DNA of 64,000 nucleotides from Hymenopellis radicata (taxonomy: Eukaryota > Basidiomycota > Agaricomycetes > Agaricales > Physalacriaceae). Below are positions 24,471 to 36,573 of the stretch, piece by piece. The notes below the pieces were generated by a model. The model worked only from the letters and a program-made list of their open reading frames with translations. It made no database searches and was not told the origin of the DNA. The stretch covers positions 186,001-250,000 of the forward strand of contig JADNRX010000002.1 of NCBI GenBank assembly GCA_015501595.1, given 5' to 3'. The translations under genes were made by a program, and so were the position numbers. Numbering within the stretch: the stretch's first letter is position 1; every line of letters begins with the position of its first letter.

Positions 24471-25797
24471 TTACAACTTGTGTTTGATTTCCTTCGACGC
24501 TACCTTGGCAAAGCGCTGCAAGGGCACTCCAGTCGCAAATCTCGTTGCTTGCGCTATCATCACAAAAATCTCTCAGTTTTTCTGACAGATAAGAGATGCG
24601 CCCTGGACTCACCATAGCTTTCGCGAAGATTGACAGCATCTGGGTTGTTTCTCTCGTTAAGGGCGGTACGAAGTAGACTCTTAACAGTCAACACTGCCGT
24701 CGGATCCAGTCCATCCATATCCTCCAGCACCTTACGCCTTACAGCTTTGTGGAACTCCTCGGTTGACGAAGGAGGGAAGATTGTACTGTCCCTCCATCAG
24801 TGCCCACGGTCGGTAAAAAAGCGGTACACTCACTTTACGAAACCGCAGCGATACAGTTCTTCAGCAGTTTGCTTCCTTCCCCACAAGAGTACTTCAGTTG
24901 CTTTCGCAACGCCCACTAAACGCGGTTAATGCAGATCCGAATGGGACGCGTGCACTACTCACTGCGATTGATAAAGGACACACTTGAACCCCCTTCCGCC
25001 ACGAGACCTGATCACAGTAAATGAGAAGGAGGTCACAGCGAAGCATACTGACTGACCCAGGAAGGTGAATGGGACAGAAAGCCAGGCGTTAGGAAGGCAG
25101 TAAATCAAATCGAAATATCCCAGGAATGCTGCCTTTGAGTTTAGAATTTGAACGATGTCCGAGAAACAGAAAGAGAACCCGCTGCAATACCTGTGAAAAG
25201 TATTATTAGAAGGTCAGTCTTCACAAACAGGACGAGGCGCGCGCACCCATGACCGGCCCATTCAGAGCGGCAACCAGGACCTTGGAATGAGAGTACATCT
25301 AGAGTAGATGAACTACGGATAGGACCAGAAAAATGAAAAACACGTACGGCGTTCGCGCAATCGGTGTTTGTTTGCGCCACCCTCGTCAAGTACGCTTCGC
25401 GAACGGTTGGATGTTCATCACCGACAGCAACAGCACGGCCCTTAATATCTGTTCCACTGTGAAACCATACTACTCGAGCTCGTTCTGAAAGGATCTGAAA
25501 GACGAGCTTACGCGCAGAACCACTTCCCGGTAGCTGAACAGCGGGGATTAGGCGTTGGTAGATACAACGAGTGTCGAACCCACCTTGCCACACTGTCACC
25601 ATAACGTCCGAGCGCTTATCAATTTCGCGCAACGCGTTGGCGAAAGCATTATAGTCTACGAAAGCATTCGTGGATGTGTCACACGAAACAGTTCGTGCAA
25701 GAACCCACCCGCTTGCGTGATGGCATTCAAAGGTGCGGGGTCGGTTGAATGTTATAGTCGCGATGCCCTCGGTGACGTCCACAATAACTTCGCTCAT
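24471..25797 (-). CDS. ECI1: Peroxisomal enoyl-CoA hydratase/isomerase (ECI/DCI type)
   Basis: Crotonase-fold enzyme, probably delta3,delta2-enoyl-CoA isomerase of fatty-acid oxidation. MSEVIVDVTEGIATITFNRP starts the fold. The oxyanion motif ATGKWFCAGTDIKG, VLVAALNGPVMGIAAG and FLGLVAEGGSS with the catalytic-type Glu are present after splicing. The C-terminus IKHKL ends in a PTS1-like HKL (yeast Eci1 uses HRL), pointing to peroxisomes. At 25737-25740 (G4) one base appears to be extra: the first exon must shift from NRPR to NRPAPLNAITQADYNAF. About ten exons. Confidence 0.83.
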
Positions 25798-26051
25798 TGT
25801 TGAGGAGGTTGGAGGTGAAGAGAAGGGTAGCAAGTCTGCCTCATATAAAAGGTCATGACGGATAGTAAGAAATAACACACTCCGGTCACTAGTGAACCCG
25901 ATTGCCGTCTCGCAATGGTCACCTGAGCCCTGGGTGCTCCGAAGACGAAGTTCAAGCAGCCGCAGAAACCAGAAGAGATTTGATACAATTCGACTAGACC
26001 GATACAACAAGTGAATCAGGAAATAACTACAACTTGAAATACATGGTTCAT

Positions 26052-28775
26052 TTATATCGAGGCCCAATTTTTCGACACTTCTTTTGCTGCAGCAAGCAAC
26101 AGCCCTTCCTTACCGTCTACCTGAACCTCCTTCAGATCCTCGACAAGCTGTTCGAGAACAGGTTGAACTCGATGCTTGACTTTCTTCATCCCCTCGCCGA
26201 GATTATACTTTCCCAGCTGCAACAACAGGGAGCATACATTCAACCGTACTTCGACTGCAAAGTTGGCGGGATTGTCAACGTTTCGAAGGACACCAATGAG
26301 CATATCAGTCGCCGTGTCCGGTACGGGAAGCTGTCCCCGGGTAGACGAAGGCGTTGCGAGTGTAGGAGAACTACGCGTCGAGGACGTCGTAGATGATGAG
26401 GGCTCTGTTGAAGCGGGCGACCCCACCTCGACGAGGGAGGCCAATAATGCCTTCAATACCAGAGGAGCTAGAAAAGAAATGAGATTATAGAACCAACTAT
26501 GCAAGAACTACTTACCACCAAGCCTTTGAGTGGATAGAAGACTTAAAGCAACAACTCCCTCGTTCACAAGAAGTGGATATCTTCCACTACGCGCAAGCAG
26601 ATTAGCCAACGCTGAAGCACATTCCTGCGTCAGCATTAATCGAATTGCTGTCTGTTTCTTCTTCTGTTTCAACAAGAGCGCTTCCGTTTCCGGCGTTGAT
26701 TCAGCGTTGCTGGGGTTGAGAGGAATTTCGCTCGACCATAATGACTTGATTACGTTGACCAGTACACGGGTACCTTCACTCTTGATAGGTACGGAGTCCG
26801 AGCGCCGTACCAAAGACATGATTTTCACGAGACCAGTAGGACCCTGTTCCTGCGGAAGAACTAGAATAAACGCGTTTTCCACTATGATGCAAAGTCCCAT
26901 TAACATCAAAAGTTAGACCAAAAGATAGACATTTACCATTAGCGCCACACATATGTTTGACAACGCCTATCGCACTAAGTTGAACAACTTCAGCCATGTT
27001 ATCCGCCTTTTCGTCCCAGATACCGCTCTGAGAGATGTGACGAACGACATCGGCCTGCAGGAGAGGATCATGAACAACGGGCGACGACGATGATTGTGCC
27101 ATATGTTTCAGCAATCCGATGATTCCATGTTTGAGTTTGATATCGACACTTGGTCCCAGCAGATGCGGCGAAGTCAAAACCAGTGCTATCGAATGAGGAG
27201 GGGATAACAGGACATGGGCATGTTTCTCTGCAGACGGTCTTTCAGAATATATGATTTGCTGGAAATTGAAGTCTCACCTCTTCGCGCTAAGTTTCCAAGA
27301 GACAGACTAGCGCATATAGCAAGATCATCCCGGGGTAGAGACTCGCCCATGAAAGTGTCCACAGAAATAACATACTCCTTGATCCACTGCACCATCTTGA
27401 AAACGAACTCTCCGCCTGGCTTTCCCGCTGTAGAATCGTCCCACAGCACCTCTTGATTAATGTCCTCTCCCGCGACTTCCACGACAGATTTGACTAAAGC
27501 TGCCTTGCATATGTCGAAACTCTTCTCCATCCGCTTCACCTCTCCCTCTGAGACCATGGATGACAAACGCCATGACTTTGGGTAGCTTCCACTCTCAATG
27601 AATGCAAGGATGTATTGGAGACAGGGAACTCCGTCGTGTTCATCAGGATTTAGGAAGCCTCTGGCAAGGGAAGAACGGACATCCTCAACATCGAGAGATA
27701 GAGATTCTATAAGGGAGCACGTTTCCTCGAGAGTATCGAAATCGGCGCGAAGTAGATCGTGGTATAATTCTGAGTCGGGTGTTATCACGTCGGAGATGGG
27801 AGGACTGGAAGTTGTAGGAGTAAAGGCAGTTAAAGTTGGCGTTAGAACTGAAAGTACGGCAGGGCTGATCTTCAGAAGAGCTGTAGGCGAGCAGTTAGAA
27901 CTCTGAAAACGACGTCGAGCACGAGCACAACAAACATTCGTCCTTCACGTCTCTCAATTCGGTTATTGTGCGCCATGCCCAATTGGAAAGGCCGCTGCGG
28001 AGAGTCCAGGCCTCGTTCAGATCACCCTCTTGAGAAGAGTAAAACTGCCAGGACCCGGGCGGGTATATGGATGTGGATAACTTGAGAATCGTCGATACCG
28101 CTTCGAGCGAAAGTAAACGGTCCTTGATAGGATCTAATAGTTAGATATGTTAAATATTGCGCAACGATTTGAATGAGAGTACTGTACCGTATCCTACACA
28201 CGCGTTCAGTAGAACACCGATAGCAGTTCGGATCACTTTGAGATGTGGAATTGAGAGGGGAAGTGGCTGGGGAGATGGAGGTGAAGACACGAGTTCAGCA
28301 TATCCTTCTAGTAGGGAGATGATCGCTTGAGGGAAACCGGCTTCAAGGAGAACGCCACGATTGGCATCTACAGGAACGCGTTGAGCGCCACAGGGCCGAC
28401 GCAAGAAATAGAGTAGCGACGATACCATGATCCAAGCATAAATTCGCTGCTACTCGAAGCAATTCAAGCGTTGGAGTCGTGTGTGCATCGTCTGGGATGC
28501 TGCCGCCGTGCAAAGAGAGACTGAAAAGCGCAGTCAGGGTGTTAGGCAGCGCTGTCCTGCCGAGCGTCGTATGAAGATCGTCTGTGAGAAAGTAATCAGC
28601 GACAGGGAGATCGTGCTGCTGTGCACGCACTGTCGGCGTCCTTTGTCCGCAACGCGTTCGCAATGTCGTGGGCGACGATACCGATCTGGTGCCAGGACAC
28701 CTTGGACTCCAACGCTCGGACCTGGAGGAGAAGATTTGAGAGCTCGGCTTCGAGCTCGATAACCGGGCTGGACAT
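26052..28775 (-). CDS. ARM-repeat protein resembling RAP1GDS1 (SmgGDS)
   Basis: About 750 residues of helical ARM-type repeats starting MSSPVIELEAELSNLLLQVR. Repeats such as LHTTLGRTALPNTLTALFSL, LLRVAANLCLDHDANRG, VIRTAIGVLLNACVGY, AICASLSLGNLARR, LKHGIIGLLKHMAQ and TRVLVNVIKSLW are arranged as in SmgGDS, which chaperones small GTPases with polybasic tails. The C-terminus holds a Ser/Thr-rich insert and ends KEVSKNWASI. The family call rests on repeat layout and the asparagine-containing ARM ridges and could also be a generic ARM protein. Joins are clean with no frame problem. Confidence 0.62.
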
Positions 28776-28962
28776 GATGGTGGGTAGTGAACAACTGCTT
28801 TTAACAGCGATTGCTTAAAGTCAAGGTGACCGTTCCGGGAAAGTTGTGTTCATCTTAAATGTGTGGCTGTGCACCTCCCCTCGATGTTCAAATGAATCAC
28901 GATATGTTGCTGTTACTTATATCCAAATACTACTGCTACAAATTTGTCTCCCCCTCTCTGAT

Positions 28963-30382
<1,420 letters not shown>

Positions 30383-30473
30383 GACGGTAAGAACAAAGCT
30401 GAGTCAAGCGTGAACTAGGTCACCGGATGATCGACCTAGATAAGATTCGTATTCCATCCATCCTCCATCCACC

Positions 30474-31501
30474 ATGGCCGGTTCGAAACGAACAAGAGTC
30501 AAGAAGGCCCTGTCTCCCAGAAACGACCCACCGCCAGCACAGATTACACCAGAAGACGACGACGATCTCATGGACAACTTGCTCGCTAGTTTGGATTCGC
30601 GCGATGAACCAGTTCAAGCTGAATCGTCGAACGTGTTGCATGAGAAACGAGAGGTTGAAGTCAATTCCGGAAAAAGCTCAAAAGAGAGATTCAAGGAAAG
30701 ACGGGTTAGTCATCTAATCGCGCTTTGTGTGCATATTCACCGGTCCTTAGGCTAGAAAGGCAGCTGCGCTGGAGAACTCGTATGCCCCAGACAATCCCGA
30801 GTATACAGCAAGGATAGAGCTCGAAGCAAAGGAAGAGGAGATGTCTATAAAAAAGACCTGCAACCTATTGGGTGTCGAAATATACGAAGTAGGTTGTCCA
30901 TTCCTCGTCGCGTCATATTGAATGAAGTTCATCGTTGCTAGATAAACCCTGATGGTCATTGTCTCTTCTCTGCCATAGCTGACCAGCTTGCTCTTCTTGG
31001 CATTCTATCTCCGTCTGAAGCTAACTATGCTTCAACTCGCCTTGTCGCTTCAACGTACATGTGGGAGCATGTTGACGACTTCCTACCCTTTCTACCGTCT
31101 ACTGGAGGTGAGGATACAGAAGGTGCCAACGATGCGGGTCTCATGTCAAACAAACAATACGAGCAGTACTGCATCGCAATACGCGATACCGGTGTATGGG
31201 GCGGCGAGCCAGAGATTCAGGCCCTCAGCCGGGCATACAACGTTCCAATCCACGTCATTCAAGGTGGCGTTCCGCCTGTTGTTGTACATGACTCGTCTGG
31301 TTCCAATTCTGACGACATCCATGCAAAGAGGGCCCTACGTATCAGCTACCATCGCCGAATGTACGGACTTGGCGAGGCAAGTGCTCCTCGTCACCGAATT
31401 CAGTGAGCCCTAACGCCGTCTCTTTCCAGCATTACAATTCTCTCCGTCCCAAAGAGAGCGTGCTGCAAAGTATTAGAAGCGCTCTTTCATCTTCTCTTTG
31501 A
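30474..31501 (+). CDS. OTU2: OTU-domain deubiquitinase (OTUD6/OTU2)
   Basis: Cysteine protease that removes ubiquitin, associated with ribosomes/translation in the OTUD6 group. A Lys-rich N-terminal coiled coil (KSSKERFKERRARKAAALEN) precedes the OTU core: catalytic Cys in INPDGHCLFSAIADQL, RLVASTYMWEHVDDFLPFL, DTGVWGGEPEIQALSRAYN and the catalytic His segment ISYHRRMYGLGEHYNSLRP. The last join uses a GC-AG intron (31377-31429); without it the conserved HYNSLRP is lost and the frame ends early. Stop at 31499-31501, 54 bp from the tail of the AP-1 beta gene. Confidence 0.9.
31377..31429 (+). other. GC-AG intron in the OTU gene
   Basis: 53 nt, donor GAG|GCAAGT, acceptor TTTCCAG. Splicing gives YGLGE-HYNSL, the family-conserved C-terminal motif. 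Confidence 0.8.
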
Positions 31502-31555
31502 CCTTGTGAATATAGTATTTAGTCCGTGATGATGACAATCCAAAAACAAGATAAA

Positions 31556-34180
31556 TCAGAACAACAGGTCTTCCTCCCCATGGCGTCCATTATGAGTACC
31601 AGCATGCATCGGTTTGGGTTCATCTGCCAAATAGGTCCCAAATGCCCCACCAAGATTTGAGTACGGATCGTTATTGGCCACTCCTTTGGGTTCATCGTCG
31701 TCATCGTCGTCGATGATCCCGTCGTCACTGGTAGTGTCTTCTTGAGACGTCGATAAAAGATCATCGACCTCGTCTACTTCTGACGCGTTCTTGCTGGGCA
31801 ATGCTGGAGCCTCGGGCGCCTCACTCTTCTCCGATTCACCGGGTTCTACGGGACCAGGTCCCGCTACTATTATCGGTGCACCTCCAGGGAGTTGAGTTCG
31901 GGTAAGAGGGACAAGAACAGCTCTGGAATGAGCGTTCAAGGCGGGACTGTCCTTCAAAGCTTTGCCAGCAGCGCCGCGTATGAAGGTCTGTGGAACATCA
32001 ATGTTTGAAGAAGCGCATAATCGAGCGACAGACCTCCGGATTCTTGTGATATATACTTCCCAACGTTCCCGTGTGTAATAACAACTGGTCAAGAGCACCA
32101 CGGTCCATTCGGTCAGAGTCCGTTGTTATTGGAGGCTTTTCGGCCAATACGATCTCTCCTGCAGCACTTGGGTTAATGGCAAGCATTCGCCAATACATGA
32201 ATCCGCGGTCCCGAAGATCTGGGTTGTCGATTTCTTCTGTCACCCACTTCAGAACTTTGTGGACGAGCTCCTTCGTCTTGTCCTGAGTGCCCTTGTGTGC
32301 GAACAGTTTGACGACAGCTGTTAGGAGCGCGAGTTGCACCTGAAAGTAATTGTGGTTAATGCTCCTTAGGTGTGCGAGAGAGCCTCCTTACCTCGACACT
32401 TTCATCTGTAAAGGAATAGCATAAATCATCAAGCAGCTCATCGGCGTTGTCGATGATGTTCGAAAACTCTCCAATAATCCACACCATTGCTGCCTTGGCT
32501 TCGGGTTCATCTAGGAGATCGAGGTTCTCGCATAGAGTAGGGATGATGCCTTCGTATTTTCCTGGATATCGTCGGAAGATGTCCTTGATCACGATCACAG
32601 CCTCCTGCACGACATATGTGACCTTCGTCTCAATGAGCCCCAAGAGGGTCTGTATGCAGTTGTCTGATGCAGCTTCGACTTTAATGGCCAGTCGGCCGAT
32701 TGACCTAACGGCTTTGCGAACAAAATCGACGTCGACTTCTGATGCATATCTGCAATTCTGTTAGAATAAAACCAAGCATAATAGTCAAGACATACTCTTG
32801 TAGTTCCGCCAGAACTTCATTGGCGTTCTCAGCGCGTGCCAGACGATACATGATTTCCAGTTTGGCCAGTTTGACATAGATAGGGTCGTTATACTTGCAG
32901 AAGAATACACGAACATCGTTCTTCAGAACGGCTGGTCTTCTCTGGATGATGAGGAGGATATTCCGCAAGGCGACATATTGAACCTCCGGTCCAGAGGATA
33001 AAAGTGTCACTATTAGACTGTCAGTAGCGGCCTTAGGTTTAGATCTTGTACAGTCCTAACCTAACGGCGGTCCCATCTTTTTGCAGATGTGATCTATTAG
33101 TTGGCGGTTTTCCATGTAGTTCATAAGGTAGAGGAGGGCTTTTACAGTGGTGAGAACTACCGCTGAATTCGCATGCTGCAGCTGAATGATGATTCGTTCG
33201 CCTAGTATTTCGGCGTCACCACAACGTTCAGGCACAAATCGTAGCAGAGAATCCAAGATGTAGATCTGACCCCATCTGTTTTCGATTAGTTGAAGATAAT
33301 TGTACGCAGTGACGGAGCAGACGCACTCGGAACTCTCCCCCAAAGCCGCTAGCAGCTTGTTTGTCGTTGCCAGATTAAGCTTGAATATAACACCGTCTTG
33401 TCTGTCACCTATCTCTGACAATGCAGCGACGGCGTTGGCGACTACGGTGGCATTCGTGTCCAACATCAGATCGCGTAGCATTTCGACAAAACCTCCCTTC
33501 TCAGCTCTTCTAGGATCGGCAGCGTACAGCTTGGCAACGCATATTGCTGCAGTCTTGCGTACGTATGGGTCGCGATCCTTGAGAGAATGGCGTAGGTTGT
33601 CGGAAAGGGCGTCGGTTACGACGGGTATTGGTATGTAGGACATTGTGCGGATGGCCAGGGCGCGTATGAGTGGATTCCGGTCATTACAGTCCTGTGTTAT
33701 TCGTCAGAGGAGAGAGATTGGCCTGTAGGTGTCCTACCTGGAGGAAATTGGGTATGACGAGATGTATTAAGTCTGGTTTGGATCGACCATAGCTGACGAG
33801 GAAGAGGTAGACCACTATAGCAACAAGCGTCAGGAGACAAGCTACGACGCGCCCTCAAGGCTCACTTTTCTTGATTTCGAGGAGCGGTGTGCCAAGACAT
33901 TGCACAACATCACTGAATAATGGAGACACTATGTGGGGGTAAGTGTTGCTCGTCGCGAGACGGTCCAATTACGCACTGTCGTTCCCCATTGTTATATTCG
34001 CCACGATTTTCTTCAGAACCGTCTTGCGTTTCTGGAATTTCTTGTCTTTCGACTCGGCTGCATGTAGCTCGGCTCTGAATTCCTGGAGAAAGTCGGCCGT
34101 TGCGCCTGGCCAGCGTGCGTCATGCTCACCTCGATTTTTCCTCGCTGGAAGAACTTGGCATCCTGGCCGGGCGTGGACAT
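31556..34180 (-). CDS. APL2: AP-1 clathrin adaptor beta subunit (beta-adaptin)
   Basis: Large subunit of the trans-Golgi/endosome AP-1 adaptor. The trunk begins [20 protein letters not shown], then [113 protein letters not shown] and [15 protein letters not shown], all characteristic of beta-adaptins. The protein ends in an acidic Asp-rich tail ([16 protein letters not shown]) instead of a large ear, as in yeast Apl2. About nine exons, no frame problem. Confidence 0.92.
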
Positions 34181-34305
34181 GGTTGCAGTCCACTAAAAGG
34201 AGACGCGATACGACGAAGGCAAGTTGACAGCTTTGGATCACCGGCTTGCTTCACTGTCCCACGTCATCGTGATTGGATCAAACATGCACGTTCATTTCAA
34301 GTCAA

Positions 34306-35145
34306 TTACATGCTCGCGAGTAGCTTCTGCATCTCAGTGTTCGTAAATGTACGCTGCCAATGCGACTCTCCCCACGTTCCTTTCGCCAGCTCCACAGCAA
34401 ACCGACCCAGGTCCTCAATGGGAGTATATTGCGATGACAAAAGACCTCTGAACAGAGGAGTAAAGATGTGGTCAGCTACACGCGCTCCAGTGCCGCGAGT
34501 ATGTGCCCGGTCTACCGGATGCGAGGGGAAGAAATACCCCGGACGCAACACCGATGCTTGGATCATCAAGCAAGTTGGAAGACTGGTTAGATACTTCTCA
34601 GTCCGGCCCTGCGAGGCATTAAAGACAATCCAAGAAGAATGCTACACAGAACATACCTTGATGTTGCGAAACATTTGAATGTTCTTCTCCTCTGGGTCCG
34701 AGCCTTGTCCTGAAACGAACACAAATCGGAAGGGGTTGCCCACAGAACGTTGTTTTGTGTCGTCCTGCAACGCTTCAACGGCAGAGACAACGTAATCGTA
34801 AGTCACTTTGGTATAGTCTGCCTCTGACATTCCAACAGAGGAGCATCCAAGAGCCCAAATAAACGCGTCGTGTCCAGCAATCTCTGCGCGAACATCTTCC
34901 GGATAATGTAGAAAATCAGGAAGGACCACAACTTGAGTGGGCTTATTGTCGTTGGGAACAGGTAGCCAGTTGGGCAAAGGTCGCCTAGTCAGGATCGTGA
35001 TGGAGCTAATAAGTGGATCTGCCAAGGCAGAGCGAAGTATTTGACTGCCCGCTAAACGAAGATGCACTTCAGTCCTGATAAAATAACGAATACCAACAAG
35101 CTACTACTGACCTGCTCCGGTTGCACCGCTGAGGAGTAACTTCAT
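34306..35145 (-). CDS. NAD(P)-binding Rossmann protein, HTATIP2/epimerase-like
   Basis: Short-chain, extended-SDR-like protein of about 240 residues in three exons. It begins MKLLLSGATGAAGSQILR with the glycine-rich nucleotide-binding turn, then SITILTRRPLPNWLP, HDAFIWALGCSSVGMSEADY, FRFVFVSGQGSDPEEKN, the segment TEKYLTSLPTCLMIQASVLR and RPGYFFPSHP. It resembles fungal nucleoside-diphosphate-sugar epimerase-like proteins related to HTATIP2. No specific substrate can be given. A TATATA lies 37-42 nt before the ATG. Confidence 0.8.
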
Positions 35146-35517
35146 GGCTGTCTGGCATATTGCGTCTCTGTGAAACGCACTTATATATGCGACAATTCAA
35201 GGCGTACGACGCGTTGTTCCGGCACTAGCGTAACTCATGGGCAAATCGGAAATCCAAGTCCAAATTGAGTACACGGGTTACCGGATATCGTTCTCCAATT
35301 TAACAGGAATCCGCATCGGCATCTTGCATTGCGAGGACAGGCACTACGAAACGCAGAGGAGTATAACGAAATTAACTCCAGTGGTGTCTCGACCAGGAAA
35401 TCAATGGACGCCAATGGTTGAGTCGAGGTTCTTGCTAAGTCGCGGGAGGTGCCGAGCTGCCGAAACTCCCGCTGCTGGATCTTACCTTCGAGTCTCGACT
35501 CCTTCCCAGCTCTCCCC
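35146..35517. other. Divergent intergenic region, epimerase-like gene / NEPRO-like gene
   Basis: 372 nt. It holds TATATA at 35182-35187, close to the epimerase-like start and oriented for that gene. Open frames here (for example 35237-35611) show no family similarity and run out of frame with the NEPRO-like protein, so I treat them as chance. Confidence 0.5.
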
Positions 35518-36573
35518 ATGTTACGACGCGAAGTTCAACCTCCCTCGTTCCAATGTCAGCCTCGAGGGCAGCTTCCTACTGGTGCTCACGGATATGTGGA
35601 CTCCATTCTAAAAAATCTCAAGAAATGCAGACGACAGCTCAATCCAAATTTTGTCGCATATTGCGAAGAACTCCAAATCCTAGAGCGCCTATATTACAAA
35701 GGGAAAAATCAGCATTCCGCATCTTTAGTCTGGAAGCGCGTCTTTGAAGCGCGAAGGTACACACAACGCGTTGCTACTTCTGGTATAATACCTTTCGTGG
35801 ACGGCCTATATCTGTCATTTTTCGATCTTCCTTGGACGTCTTCGTAAGATGACTTCGGCTATGTGTGTCGTATTTTCATTGAAATTCTCTATAGACAAAA
35901 GCTTAAGGGATCATGGTCCCATTATCCCGCCACAGACTCGGTAGCCTTGGTATCTGGCCGCCTAACCGCTATTTCCCAACTCCTGGAAAAGGTACGCCTC
36001 AAGATCATATAAAGAGAGAGATACCGAAGTTCAGTAGTGTCACTCGCGGCTGGAAGAAGCGTACAGGTTTGCTTCTGCCTTTCACATTGATGAGAACTAA
36101 CTATTTCAGACACCTGACGCTTGCGATGCAGTCTGGCGCATTTGTTCAGTTCCTGGTGCTCTTCATCGCTACAGTTTCACGAATACATACACTTTCGAAC
36201 ACACTTCTTTCTGATGTGTGTCAAGCTCTATCATTGACCGACCAGGTCATATCTCTTTTGCGGGTGTGTATCATCTCCGTTGCTTGGATTCGGTTTAGAT
36301 GACCGATCGTTAGGATCCTCCCACATCCATTGACACTACACCGGAGATCGTTGTTGCCTCGGTTCCTCCAGCGCCTGATGGAGAGTGTAAAGTACCACCT
36401 CCGCCAAGATCTACACCCAGTAGGAGGTTTGATGATTTCACACAACACGAACTGATTGTATCCTAGTCGTTGTTTCATCTTCGAAACATTCCAGAAGAGA
36501 TGAAGGTGTACGGCCGGAGAGGCCCAAGAAGCGAAAAAAGACGGACGAAATTGATGCTATCTTTGCGATTTAG
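35518..36573 (+). CDS. NEPRO/Rmp1-like nucleolar protein (candidate RNase MRP subunit)
   Basis: The diagnostic N-terminal block is ELQILERLYYKGKNQHSASL followed by VWKRVFEARRYTQRV, matching the Nepro/Rmp1 domain (compare the KNQHR-W signature of yeast RNase MRP protein Rmp1). Later exons give DSVALVSGRLTAISQLLEK, a helical LTLAMQSGAFVQFLVLF and VSRIHTLSNTLLSD, and a basic nuclear tail (RPERPKKRKKTDEIDAIF). Start at 35518 is the first ATG in frame after an upstream stop. The junction between LLEK (about 36000) and HLTLAM (36110) does not resolve with simple GT-AG splicing and may hide one more single-base error. Confidence 0.68.
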
